Origin: CAIZGX01 sp964385405
GTDB lineage: Bacteria; Bacteroidota; Bacteroidia; Flavobacteriales_D; Sanyastnellaceae
Length of the DNA stretch: 31,989 nt
Direction of reading: 5' to 3'
Assembly: GCA_964385405.1 (NCBI GenBank)
Contig: CAYLOT010000027.1
Location: 1-31,989 of the forward strand
Shown here in pieces: positions 16,778 through 24,187 of the stretch; the first letter of the stretch is position 1; each line of letters begins with the position of its first letter. A model generated the notes under the pieces. It did no database searches. It worked only from the letters and a program-made list of their open reading frames with translations, and was not told where the DNA came from. The position numbers and the translations under genes are program-made.

Positions 16778-16845
16778 ACCCCTGATAGAAGTGGAAAGCC
16801 TTTGAGCGAAGCGAAAAGCTTGGAACGGATAGCAGGAAATAGGTG
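16778..16845 (+). ncRNA. Flavo-1-like structured RNA element
   Basis: The segment CCTGATAGAAGTGGAAAGCC (16781-16800) and the later GGATAGCAGG (16827-16836) resemble the paired ends of a sequence seen many times in Flavobacteriia intergenic regions, which I recall as the Flavo-1 motif. Pairing supports it: CCTG (16781-16784) with CAGG (16833-16836), and AAGC/TTT with AAA/GCTT around a small GC-GAA-GC tip near 16806-16812. It lies in the 178-base gap between divergent genes, about 42 bases before the uridine phosphorylase ATG. Family naming is from memory and the strand is a best guess. Confidence 0.45.
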
Positions 16846-16887
16846 AAAAAAAAGAATGATTACCTTCACGCTCCGAATATCTGAATC

Positions 16888-17745
16888 ATGAAAAATCCGA
16901 ATTTAAATAACATTGAAGTCGACCATTTGTATCACTTGGGATTGGATTCTTCTCAAGATCTTCATGCAATGTTTGGAGATGTGAAGTTCGTATGCATGAT
17001 GGGAAGTTCTTTGCGCATCAAGGATTTCGCAGAGAAGGTGAGTCGTTCTTTAGGAGTTGAAATTCCAGAAGAAGGTATTCAGCCGATTGGAAAAACAGAA
17101 CGTTGTTCGTTGTACAAAGTGGGGCCGGTGATCTGTGTGTCGCACGGTATGGGTGCGCCTTCCATCTTAATTTTCTTGCATGAATTATCGAAGTTGATTG
17201 AATACGCGCGTGCTTCAGATGTTCAGTTTATTCGCATTGGAACATCGGGCGCATTGGGACTTACACCCGGAACCGTTGTAGTATCAGAAGGTGTATTGAA
17301 TGGGAAGTTAGAACCCTTCTTCGAGCAAATTGGATTGGGAAAAACGCTTCGGTATGAGACGGGGATTCATTTGCCGTTGGCTGAAGTATTGCTGCAGTCG
17401 CGTGGCGACTTTGAAGCGGTGTTCGGATTAACGCTCGGTACCGATGATTTTTATGAAGGACAAGGAAGAATGGACGGCGCGTTGTTACCGGCATATTCTG
17501 AAGAAGAGCGCATGAATTTTTTAAAGCTTGCTCACGAAAAGGGAGTTCGAAACATAGAAATGGAATCTACCGCATTCGCTTCGTTCTGCCGCAGAGCGAA
17601 CATTCCGGCAGCCATTGTTTGCGCTACATTCATTAACCGATTGAACGGAGACCAAGTAACCACGACTGCGGAAGAGCAAATGAAATTTTCGAGTTACGCC
17701 GATGAGTTGGTGTTAAGTTATTTGTGGAGAACTTTATTGCTCTAA
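16888..17745 (+). CDS. Uridine phosphorylase, animal UPP1/2 type
   Basis: 285 residues. The N-terminal LYHLGLDSS, AMFGDVKFVCMMGSS, the middle VSHGMGAPSILIFLHEL and IRIGTSGALGLTPGTVV, and the C-terminal TDDFYEGQGRMDGALL, GVRNIEMESTAFASFC and NRLNGDQ follow mammalian UPP1 almost segment by segment. The enzyme splits uridine (and perhaps thymidine or deoxyuridine) with phosphate into base and sugar-1-phosphate in the cytosol; NIEMES binds the ribose and the IGTSG loop the phosphate. It differs clearly from the E. coli Udp branch. It stands alone, divergent from the gene at 16038 and preceded by the Flavo-1-like element. Nucleoside phosphorylase function is certain; uridine as substrate is inferred from similarity. 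Confidence 0.87.
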   Translation: MKNPNLNNIEVDHLYHLGLDSSQDLHAMFGDVKFVCMMGSSLRIKDFAEKVSRSLGVEIPEEGIQPIGKTERCSLYKVGPVICVSHGMGAPSILIFLHELSKLIEYARASDVQFIRIGTSGALGLTPGTVVVSEGVLNGKLEPFFEQIGLGKTLRYETGIHLPLAEVLLQSRGDFEAVFGLTLGTDDFYEGQGRMDGALLPAYSEEERMNFLKLAHEKGVRNIEMESTAFASFCRRANIPAAIVCATFINRLNGDQVTTTAEEQMKFSSYADELVLSYLWRTLLL

Positions 17746-17763
17746 AGCTCACAGAGACTGAAT

Positions 17764-18408
17764 TTAATAATTTACGAAATAGTTCGTAAGAATTTTTTTA
17801 TAGATAGTGTCTGAAGTAATTGTGTCAACTATTATCTCAAAGGACAGGCCTACGTTTTTAATGTAGGTCTGATAACTTTTCCTTGAAACATTGGGACCAT
17901 ATACCCAATGTCCTTCCAAGGTAATGATTGAATCTGTTCCATTAAAAAACTTGTTGGTTACTTTAACTTTTTCAGAGAAATCACCGAAGCGTTTGTCTGT
18001 CCAGTCACGCTCGAATTCAAATCCAACTTGCTCTGAAAGTATGGGCCATTGCACATAGTAATTTCCAAATGGAGCACTCACCCAATCTAATTTGGAGTAA
18101 CCGTAAATTGGATTTCCATTCAAAAAGGGTACAAAAGCAGTGTCGGAATGCGACTGCACACCAGCAAGATTTTGTGGGCTGTTCGTGTATGAATGAGGAA
18201 GATAAGTAGCACTAACAGTAGCCTCTTCGATGGTGGTGTCGTTCACTTCGTAAATCCACCAACTTCCCGGAAAAACAGGGTAATAACTAGAAGGCACAAT
18301 TGTTAAAGGTTCGGTGTAGACGTGCTCTTCCATTTTCTCCCATGTACAAGAAGAAAATGTGAATGCAATTAATACCAGTAAAATTGAAAATACATTCAAT
18401 TTAATCAT
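17764..18408 (-). CDS. Lipoprotein of unknown function
   Basis: About 214 residues from the ATG at 18408. A longer frame opens at 18495, but its first 29 codons run through the mini-hairpin array and give no sensible N-terminus; the chosen start gives a clean lipoprotein signal (LVLIAFTFSSC). The mature protein contains SSYYPVFPGSWWIYEVNDT, a phrase typical of Bacteroidota lipoproteins that may bind or sense envelope material, but I know no family function. A TACATTTA box lies four bases upstream of this ATG, which supports the start. It ends 18 bases from the convergent uridine phosphorylase gene. Confidence 0.7.
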   Translation of the reverse strand: MIKLNVFSILLVLIAFTFSSCTWEKMEEHVYTEPLTIVPSSYYPVFPGSWWIYEVNDTTIEEATVSATYLPHSYTNSPQNLAGVQSHSDTAFVPFLNGNPIYGYSKLDWVSAPFGNYYVQWPILSEQVGFEFERDWTDKRFGDFSEKVKVTNKFFNGTDSIITLEGHWVYGPNVSRKSYQTYIKNVGLSFEIIVDTITSDTIYKKILTNYFVNY

Positions 18409-18412
18409 GAGG

Positions 18413-18420
18413 TAAATGTA
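18413..18420 (-). promoter_or_regulatory. Promoter -7 box for the lipoprotein gene
   Basis: Minus-strand TACATTTA matches TAnnTTTG at seven of eight positions. Only four bases separate it from the ATG at 18408, so the transcript probably starts at or beside the ATG. Its position also argues against the longer start at 18495. Confidence 0.4.
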
Positions 18421-18449
18421 AAGTATTTTTAAGCGAGTCGTAAACATTC

Positions 18450-18508
18450 GTAATTGACATTCGCTGCTTTGCAGCATTCGTTCGCTAGCGAACATTCGTC
18501 CTACGGAC
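18450..18508. repeat. Mini-hairpin array with ATTC linkers
   Basis: Units are separated by a constant ATTC: a worn unit GTAATTGAC (18450-18458), then GCTGC-TTT-GCAGC (18463-18475), GTTCGC-TA-GCGAAC (18480-18493) and GTCC-TAC-GGAC (18498-18508). Each unit begins with G and ends with C, but the stems are unrelated in sequence. The right end lies inside the coding sequence of the holin-like gene (minus strand), whose last codons and TAG stop come from the array. It is in the 76-base gap between two minus-strand genes and may act as a terminator. Confidence 0.7.
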
Positions 18509-18865
18509 TTTAGTGCTTCCGCCCAAGAAAATGTGCGTAAGCGAAATCACAAACGACAACCACAGCGCAGTCCAGAAGCCATCGATCTTGAATCCTTCCA
18601 CAAGCTCCCCGGCAATCAATAACATGGAGGCGTTGATGACCAGCAGGAAAAGTCCTAAAGTGAAAAGCGTCGCTTGAATTGTCAAAGCAATTAAGATTGG
18701 TTTTAAAAAGCGATTTAATAGTGTAATGACAATTGCGCTAACGATGACAGTAGTCGAAGATTCTATTTTGAATCCTTCAAGTAAATAATCACCAATGAAA
18801 AGCGCTAAACAAGTTAGCATTAGCTGAAAGGTGGCTTTGAAAAATACAGAAGGCTTTTGTTGCAT
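18485..18865 (-). CDS. Phage-holin-4-2 family (YvlD-like) membrane protein
   Basis: 126 residues with four likely membrane helices. The core LLNRFLKPILIALTIQATLFTLGLFLLVINASMLL (residues about 50-84) and LVEGFKIDGFWTALWLSFVIS is the signature of the PF04020 family (YvlD), integral proteins of unknown role in spite of the phage name. The last residues, TKVRRTNVR, are encoded by the mini-hairpin array and the stop codon lies in the GTTCGC-TA-GCGAAC unit. The ancestral C-terminus probably ended earlier, near GGS. Divergent from the NHLRC2-like gene. Confidence 0.85.
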   Translation of the reverse strand: MQQKPSVFFKATFQLMLTCLALFIGDYLLEGFKIESSTTVIVSAIVITLLNRFLKPILIALTIQATLFTLGLFLLVINASMLLIAGELVEGFKIDGFWTALWLSFVISLTHIFLGGSTKVRRTNVR

Positions 18866-18933
18866 AATAGTAATTTCTAATTGCGAAGTTCGAAAAGATG
18901 ATCATGAAATACTTCTTTCTTTTCGAAATTTCT

Positions 18934-18941
18934 TTTCTTTG
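18934..18941 (+). promoter_or_regulatory. Promoter -7 box candidate for the NHLRC2-like gene
   Basis: TTTCTTTG matches TAnnTTTG at seven of eight positions and ends five bases before the ATG at 18947, the same close spacing as in serC and the YkgJ-type gene. No -33 TTG is evident. Confidence 0.3.
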
Positions 18942-18946
18942 TTGGT

Positions 18947-20779
18947 ATGAAGAACATTTTCTTGCGCTCGTTCATTTTTGCTTTCATGCTTTCTGCTCAT
19001 TCGGCAGCCGCTTTCACATTTCCCGCCGGCACCGTTTGGTTCAACACAGATTATCAATTCAACACCGATTTACTTCGTGATAAATTAGTAATTCTAGGCT
19101 GTGTTCAACCCGAGGAGATAACGGGTATTGGGACAATGGTAGATCTGCAAGAAGAATTTCTGACCGTTCCGCAAGTGCAATGCATTACACTTATTCCTGC
19201 AAGAGAGCCTGCATACAGCAGACAAGAAATCTTCGACTTCATTCAACAAAACGGAATCAGTCATCCGGTTGGAATTGTTCCGAATTGGGGAGACATTCCT
19301 TTGGTAGACAACGCGCGACTGCCTCAGGTTTTGGTCTTCAATAAATCCATGAAAGAAACTGTCTTCAGCATGCAAGGAATGCGTGAAAAGAATGACTTGA
19401 TTGCTTTTGTGAAGAACGCAGTTCAAGCAGAACTAAACAGCTATTCATTGTGGCAACCTACGGTTTCTCCTGAACCAAAACATTGGGCGAACCCCCTTAT
19501 TGAACTTCCAAACGACTTGTGCTACTTCTCAGGAGAACTCGCAGTTTCAGAGCCAGCGCTGTTTCGCGTAAGCACTGTAAGCGAAGACGGTTTCATTCAA
19601 AAGAGAATAGGCGGAGTGCGCGGATTTGCCGATGGAGATATTTCCGTTGCACAAATGAAAAAGCCTATGGGCGTGGCATTCAGTTTTGCAGAACAATTGC
19701 TCTACATTGCCGATCCACTTAACCACGCCATTCGTATTTTCGACAACGATCAACATGTTTTGTTATCTATTCTCGGTAACGGGAATCAGCCCAACCTTGA
19801 AAATTTTGAGAAGGCTACAACTTGGAAGGGCGCTATTCCTTATCCGACAGATATTCTCATTGTGAAGAACAAGTTTTATGTCTTAGCCGGAAACGATTGC
19901 AGCGTGTGGGAATTGAACACTGCTGACCAGTCTTCGAAATTAATTTGGAGAAGCGAAAACAAAGACGCCAGCGGGAATGCTCTTAGCGCCCTCTCTCTTC
20001 AATTCTTCAACAAAGAATTTTACATGCTGAAAAGCAACGGAACGATTTCGAAATTCAAAAAGAAGAAAGAACAAATCGCCTATGCGCCGGAAACGCCTTT
20101 GAATCGCGCGGGTGGATTCACATTCTATAACAACGATCTTGTGGTAAGCGAACCCTTCAACCAGAAAATTTCATGGTTAGGAAGTGTGAAAAACTCGGCA
20201 GGAAGTGGCATAATCGGATTGAAAGACGGGGCAGCTGACACAGCACAGTTCACACGTCCGATGGCGTTAAATAAAATTGGAAGTGAAATTTTTGTGTGCG
20301 AAGGCGGATACGGCGTCTTGCGCAAATGGCGCATGGTGTCGAATGAAGTGAAGAGTTTTTATCCTGTCGTGAGCCAAGAGGCTTTGTACTCGGGCGAATC
20401 GCCCAATGCTGGCGAGGCAGTGGCGTTAGAACCGGTGATAGTGGAACCCGGCAAGACTACCTTGAAATTGAGCATCGACGCACCAGGTTATTTCTTGTTG
20501 AATACCGAAGAGAATGGTGTGTTCATAGACGAGAATTCGGGAGTAACTGCATCGGCTGAAGTGTTAACCGATGGAAAGGTTGACTTGGTTTTGGAAGTGC
20601 CTGCGAACAGAACGGAGATGGGATTTATTCAATTGGGATTGCAATTGGTGTTGCATCCGATCGATGCACCCAAGATGACGTACATGAAAAGAATGTTTGT
20701 CGTGTTTACGTATGAAATTCTTCCAGGAAGCGAACATGAGCAAGAGCTCATTATTCATCCGTTTGTAAAACCGAATTAA
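18947..20779 (+). CDS. NHLRC2-like protein: thioredoxin-like domain plus NHL propeller
   Basis: 610 residues with a signal peptide (1-22), so exported. Residues about 28-165 look like a thioredoxin fold: strand DKLVILGC, then TLIPARE, and the cis-proline loop ARLPQVLVF (Pro126) before KNDLIAFVKNAV. Only one Cys (Cys52 in GCVQPEE) is near the usual active site, so redox activity is doubtful. Residues about 215-470 carry NHL repeats (KKPMGVAFSF...LLYIADPLNHAIRIFD; AQFTRPMALN...IFVCEGG). Residues about 480-610 are a beta-rich C-terminal part. This three-part order matches NHLRC2. Function is unknown here. Its 3' end overlaps the TPR gene by four bases. Confidence 0.72.
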   Translation: MKNIFLRSFIFAFMLSAHSAAAFTFPAGTVWFNTDYQFNTDLLRDKLVILGCVQPEEITGIGTMVDLQEEFLTVPQVQCITLIPAREPAYSRQEIFDFIQQNGISHPVGIVPNWGDIPLVDNARLPQVLVFNKSMKETVFSMQGMREKNDLIAFVKNAVQAELNSYSLWQPTVSPEPKHWANPLIELPNDLCYFSGELAVSEPALFRVSTVSEDGFIQKRIGGVRGFADGDISVAQMKKPMGVAFSFAEQLLYIADPLNHAIRIFDNDQHVLLSILGNGNQPNLENFEKATTWKGAIPYPTDILIVKNKFYVLAGNDCSVWELNTADQSSKLIWRSENKDASGNALSALSLQFFNKEFYMLKSNGTISKFKKKKEQIAYAPETPLNRAGGFTFYNNDLVVSEPFNQKISWLGSVKNSAGSGIIGLKDGAADTAQFTRPMALNKIGSEIFVCEGGYGVLRKWRMVSNEVKSFYPVVSQEALYSGESPNAGEAVALEPVIVEPGKTTLKLSIDAPGYFLLNTEENGVFIDENSGVTASAEVLTDGKVDLVLEVPANRTEMGFIQLGLQLVLHPIDAPKMTYMKRMFVVFTYEILPGSEHEQELIIHPFVKPN

Positions 20780-21828
20780 TCGTCTCCGCGAAGTCTACCT
20801 AACTCAACAGCAGCTTCGGTGTAATCGGGTTTCAGTTTCAAGGCTAAATTCAAATCGGCTTCAGCATTGGTTTTATCTCCTTTGCCTTCGTGGCATAGCG
20901 CGCGGTTGTATGCAGCCTGATAGTAATTCGGATTTTTCTCCAACGCTAAATTGAAATTTTCAATTCCCTTTTGATAGTCTTTCAAATAAACGAGGTAGAC
21001 AAATCCTTTGTTGAAATAAGCTGCTGAAAAATTAGCGTCGATGCCAATAATCTTGTCGTAGCACTGAAGTGCTTCCTGATAGTTATTCGGATTTTTCACT
21101 CCAGTTTCTTGAAGGAAAATGGCTTTGTTGTAATACGGCTCTATGTAGTTCGGATGAATTTCAATGGCCGAGTTGTAGTATTCTTTTGCGAGTGGATTTC
21201 CATAACTGGCACACACCAATCCGGCTTCCACGTAAGCGTCGTAATAGCTCGGGTCTACTTCAATGGCGGTTTGGTAGGAGCTTAACGCTAGCGTGGTGTC
21301 TTTGACTTGACGGTACAGGCGGCCTTTCAAATAATAGGCATAGGCCACACGTTCGTCTTGACGAAGCACCGTGTTAATTTGCTGAATCGCCAATTCGTAA
21401 TTGTTTAATGCAATATCCATAGCGGCTTTCTCGAGCAATCCTTCTTTGTGTTTCGGATCTTTTTCAAGACATTTTTTATAATCTTCATAAGCCTCAACCA
21501 CACGTTGCTGATCGAAATGAATCTTCCCTGCAGTGAAGTATATTTCTGCCTTCGTTGAATCGATTGCCTTGGCGCGCACGATATCGGCATTCGCTTCAGC
21601 ATATTTTTTCAATCCGGCATAGTAACGTGCGCGTTCTAAGTAATGAGCGAAGTTGTTTGGCTCAGCTGTGATTTTGGCGTTTATAGCACGAAGCGTTGTA
21701 TCTGACGTTTCTTCAATGCCTAAGTCCTTGCCTGAATTGCAGCTTTTGCATGATTTAAGGGTGCAAGCGAAGGCACAAACGAGTACCAGTGCGAAAACGG
21801 TTATTAAGGTCCTGAGCTTTTTCAACAT
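20776..21828 (-). CDS. TPR-repeat protein, probable lipoprotein
   Basis: About 350 residues from the ATG at 21828; the frame extends to 21849, but the internal start begins MLKKLRTL followed directly by a hydrophobic leader (LITVFALVLVCAFAC) and has a promoter box at a normal distance. The leader ends in Cys residues that could be lipid-modified, though the lipobox is not textbook. The rest holds about eight TPR units of 34 residues, for example YYLKGRLYRQVKDTTLALSSYQTAIEVDPSY and YFNKGFVYLVYLKDYQKGIENFNLALEKNPNY. TPRs bind partner proteins; no partner can be named. Divergent from the flippase gene. Confidence 0.82.
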   Translation of the reverse strand: MLKKLRTLITVFALVLVCAFACTLKSCKSCNSGKDLGIEETSDTTLRAINAKITAEPNNFAHYLERARYYAGLKKYAEANADIVRAKAIDSTKAEIYFTAGKIHFDQQRVVEAYEDYKKCLEKDPKHKEGLLEKAAMDIALNNYELAIQQINTVLRQDERVAYAYYLKGRLYRQVKDTTLALSSYQTAIEVDPSYYDAYVEAGLVCASYGNPLAKEYYNSAIEIHPNYIEPYYNKAIFLQETGVKNPNNYQEALQCYDKIIGIDANFSAAYFNKGFVYLVYLKDYQKGIENFNLALEKNPNYYQAAYNRALCHEGKGDKTNAEADLNLALKLKPDYTEAAVELGRLRGDD

Positions 21829-21846
21829 AACATTCAATTGAGCTAT

Positions 21847-21854
21847 CAAAAGTA
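21847..21854 (-). promoter_or_regulatory. Promoter -7 box for the TPR gene
   Basis: Minus-strand TACTTTTG is a full match to TAnnTTTG, 18 bases upstream of the ATG at 21828. The annotated longer frame (to 21849) would start inside the box, which supports the shorter protein. Confidence 0.5.
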
Positions 21855-21909
21855 AGGTGTTCGTCTTTTCTTTCCTTGAAGAATTTATTTTACGGTCGAT
21901 TTTCGACCT

Positions 21910-23469
21910 TTGCAGAACATTAATTTCAAACCATTGGCATCCGAAGGCAGACAGTTCGTTTCTAGTTTTTCATGGAATTCCGCTACGGTGGTTTTGCAAA
22001 TTCTGATTCAGTTGGGCTACACCGCTTTGCTGGCAAGGCTTATAGCACCCGAGAATTTTGCTGTAATGGGAATTGTGCTTAGTCTTATGGGATTTGCCGA
22101 GATCTTTTCACAGATTGGTTTAGGCCCTGCACTCATTCAACGAAAGGACATCGAGCAATCGCACATCAATTCGGCATTCACCACTTCTCTTGGGTTGGGA
22201 CTCATCTTCACGTTGTCGTTCGTTGCTGCGGCACCACTTATTGCTCAAGCCTACGGCATTGATACGTTGAAGGAAATTATTCCAGTTGTGTGTTCGAGCT
22301 TTACCATTTCGGCCTTAAGTGTGGTTCCGCGAAACCTCATGATGAAGGAAATGAAATTCAAATCGTTCTTCACGGCGAGTATGTTAAGCATAGTTGGTGG
22401 AAACCTAATCGTTGGATTGTGGTTGGCTTATGGCGGATACGAGATATGGGCTTACGTGTGGGCACTTTTCGCACAAAATGCGCTCATGACTTTGGCGTGT
22501 TGGATTCTTCAGCCTACGCGCGTTCAATTCAAATGGAATAAAAAGGCTACACTTCAATTGCTGAATTATGGCGCAGGAAGTTCGCTCTTCAACGCACTGA
22601 ATTACGCGGCCACGAAGGTCGACGTTTCCGTTCTTCCGCTCTTTTCGAAGGGCACTGCGCTCTTTCCGAATACTGTTTCGTTGAATCAGGCGGGTATGTA
22701 TGAAAGAGGCGCATACGTAGCGTCACTTCCAATTACAATCATGGCGAAACTGAGCGATAGCGTACTTTTCAGTGGAATGTCGAAATTACAAGAAGAAACA
22801 GAACGACTGAAGCGTGTGGTGCTTGCCGCAACAAATGCTTTGAGTATTTTAATATTCCCAGTGTCATGTTTTGTGTTTGTCTTCAGCGAAGACATCTTGC
22901 GCATTTACCTTGGACAAAATTACTTGGGTGCTTCCGATTTGCTTCGTTGGTTGTTTGTAGCAGTCATTTTCCGAACACTTACACGCCCCATTGATTCTTT
23001 GCTTCGCGCCAAAGGAGCCGTTTACAAGGGCAGTTGGATCAAAGGCATTTATCTCATTATTATGATTGTTGGTGTCATGGTTGCCGGGCGTTATTCAGTT
23101 GAAATGGTGGCTATTTCAATAGCGGTAACAACGGGCATTCATTATCTCATGATGATTTCATTTGCGCATCAAATATCTGGAGTACCAGTGAAAGAACAGC
23201 TTGCGGCATTGGTTCCTGGGTCACGCATTGGAGCAATGACCTTGCTTGCTGCTTACCTAGCGAAATACATGGCGGTGCGTTCACACATCGATGGCATTTG
23301 GCTGTTGCTGTTTGCTATTTTTTGTGTAGCAGTTGGCGGATGTATTTTAGTCTACATACGTCCGCAATGGTTGGGTGAAAGAAGTGTAAATCCGCTTTTT
23401 ATTGTTCCAGAAAGATTTCGGAAATTTCCTTTTTTAAATAGAATTTATAGAGCCTTCGATGAAGAATAG
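21910..23469 (+). CDS. Polysaccharide flippase (Wzx-type, MATE-like)
   Basis: About 519 residues with 12-14 likely membrane helices. The start ASEGRQFVSSFSWNSATVVLQILIQLGYTALLARLIAPENFAVMG is the typical first two helices of oligosaccharide flippases (Polysacc_synt_3/MVF superfamily), which move lipid-linked sugars across the inner membrane. The start codon is uncertain: no ATG is in frame before codon 49. TTG at 21910 is taken here; TTG at 21934 would give MASEGRQF. A promoter-like GACCTTTG (21905-21912) overlaps the first TTG and would favour the second. The 3' end overlaps the DUF4476 gene by 11 bases. Confidence 0.85.
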   Translation: MQNINFKPLASEGRQFVSSFSWNSATVVLQILIQLGYTALLARLIAPENFAVMGIVLSLMGFAEIFSQIGLGPALIQRKDIEQSHINSAFTTSLGLGLIFTLSFVAAAPLIAQAYGIDTLKEIIPVVCSSFTISALSVVPRNLMMKEMKFKSFFTASMLSIVGGNLIVGLWLAYGGYEIWAYVWALFAQNALMTLACWILQPTRVQFKWNKKATLQLLNYGAGSSLFNALNYAATKVDVSVLPLFSKGTALFPNTVSLNQAGMYERGAYVASLPITIMAKLSDSVLFSGMSKLQEETERLKRVVLAATNALSILIFPVSCFVFVFSEDILRIYLGQNYLGASDLLRWLFVAVIFRTLTRPIDSLLRAKGAVYKGSWIKGIYLIIMIVGVMVAGRYSVEMVAISIAVTTGIHYLMMISFAHQISGVPVKEQLAALVPGSRIGAMTLLAAYLAKYMAVRSHIDGIWLLLFAIFCVAVGGCILVYIRPQWLGERSVNPLFIVPERFRKFPFLNRIYRAFDEE

Positions 23470-24160
23470 AGGAGTAGTTGTTTTTGTCTTTTGTATATTG
23501 AATGCACTGGGCGCTGCTGCTCAGAGTAAGTTGGTGGTTCACAGTCCCGATAGCTTGTCGTTCCTTTTGTTTGTAGACGAAGCGCAAATCAATACAGTAC
23601 CGATTTCTGCCATTCATATTTCAAAATTGAATGTTGGAAAACACAACGTAAAAGTGGTGGTTCAAGCGCAAGAAGCTATCTTCTTATTGAATGCCAAAAA
23701 TCTTATTTCACACAGCTTTACGGTTTCTGTGTTGAACAACAAATTAGAGCTTGTTCCCTCCGGCGAATTAAAGCTACAATCCAAAGCCTTTCAGTTATGG
23801 CAGAACAGTGCAATTCCAGTTGCAACTAATTACAATGTTTATGTTGGAAGAAAAGGATGCGAGAGCCCTGCTTCCGAATCAAAAGTAGATTCGCTTGTTT
23901 CGGTACTTCATTCCAAATCTTTCGACACCGAAAGGAAGATGATTGCGCGCATGCAGTTGCAGGAATCGTGTTTTTACGTGAAGGACATTGCGAAGATTAT
24001 TTCAACCATTGAGTTGGAAGAAAATCGCATGGATTGCATTCTGGCTTCACTAAACCAGGTCTACGATTTAGAGTTCATGAATGAATTACTAGGGTTGGTT
24101 ATTCTTGAAAGAAACAAAGAGGCCCTTCAACAGAAAATAGTGCAATTACAAAATCCCTAA
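23459..24160 (+). CDS. Secreted DUF4476 protein
   Basis: 233 residues with a signal peptide (1-22, GAAAQ). The N-terminal half (to about residue 115) is of unknown fold with SLSFLLFVDEAQINTVP. The C-terminal 90 residues match DUF4476 (VSVLHSKSFDTERKMIARMQLQESCFYVKDIAKIISTIELEENRMDCI), a domain of unknown function almost confined to Bacteroidota. The ATG is inside the flippase gene, an 11-base overlap that suggests coupled translation, though a functional link is not implied. Confidence 0.75.
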   Translation: MKNRGVVVFVFCILNALGAAAQSKLVVHSPDSLSFLLFVDEAQINTVPISAIHISKLNVGKHNVKVVVQAQEAIFLLNAKNLISHSFTVSVLNNKLELVPSGELKLQSKAFQLWQNSAIPVATNYNVYVGRKGCESPASESKVDSLVSVLHSKSFDTERKMIARMQLQESCFYVKDIAKIISTIELEENRMDCILASLNQVYDLEFMNELLGLVILERNKEALQQKIVQLQNP

Positions 24161-24175
24161 GAAACATTTAAAGAT

Positions 24176-24183
24176 TACATTTG
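24176..24183 (+). promoter_or_regulatory. Promoter -7 box for the serC operon
   Basis: TACATTTG is a full match to TAnnTTTG and ends four bases before the serC ATG (24188). Transcription would start at or next to the ATG. A -33 TTG is not evident at the usual distance. Confidence 0.55.
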
Positions 24184-24187
24184 AACC

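Noticed and set aside
18409..18495. Longer N-terminus for the lipoprotein gene
   Set aside because: The added codons run through the mini-hairpin array and spoil the lipoprotein signal; a promoter box lies just before the internal ATG.
18485..18865. Prophage remnant because of the holin-like protein
   Set aside because: The PF04020 family is a general bacterial membrane family and no phage gene, integrase or attachment site is nearby.
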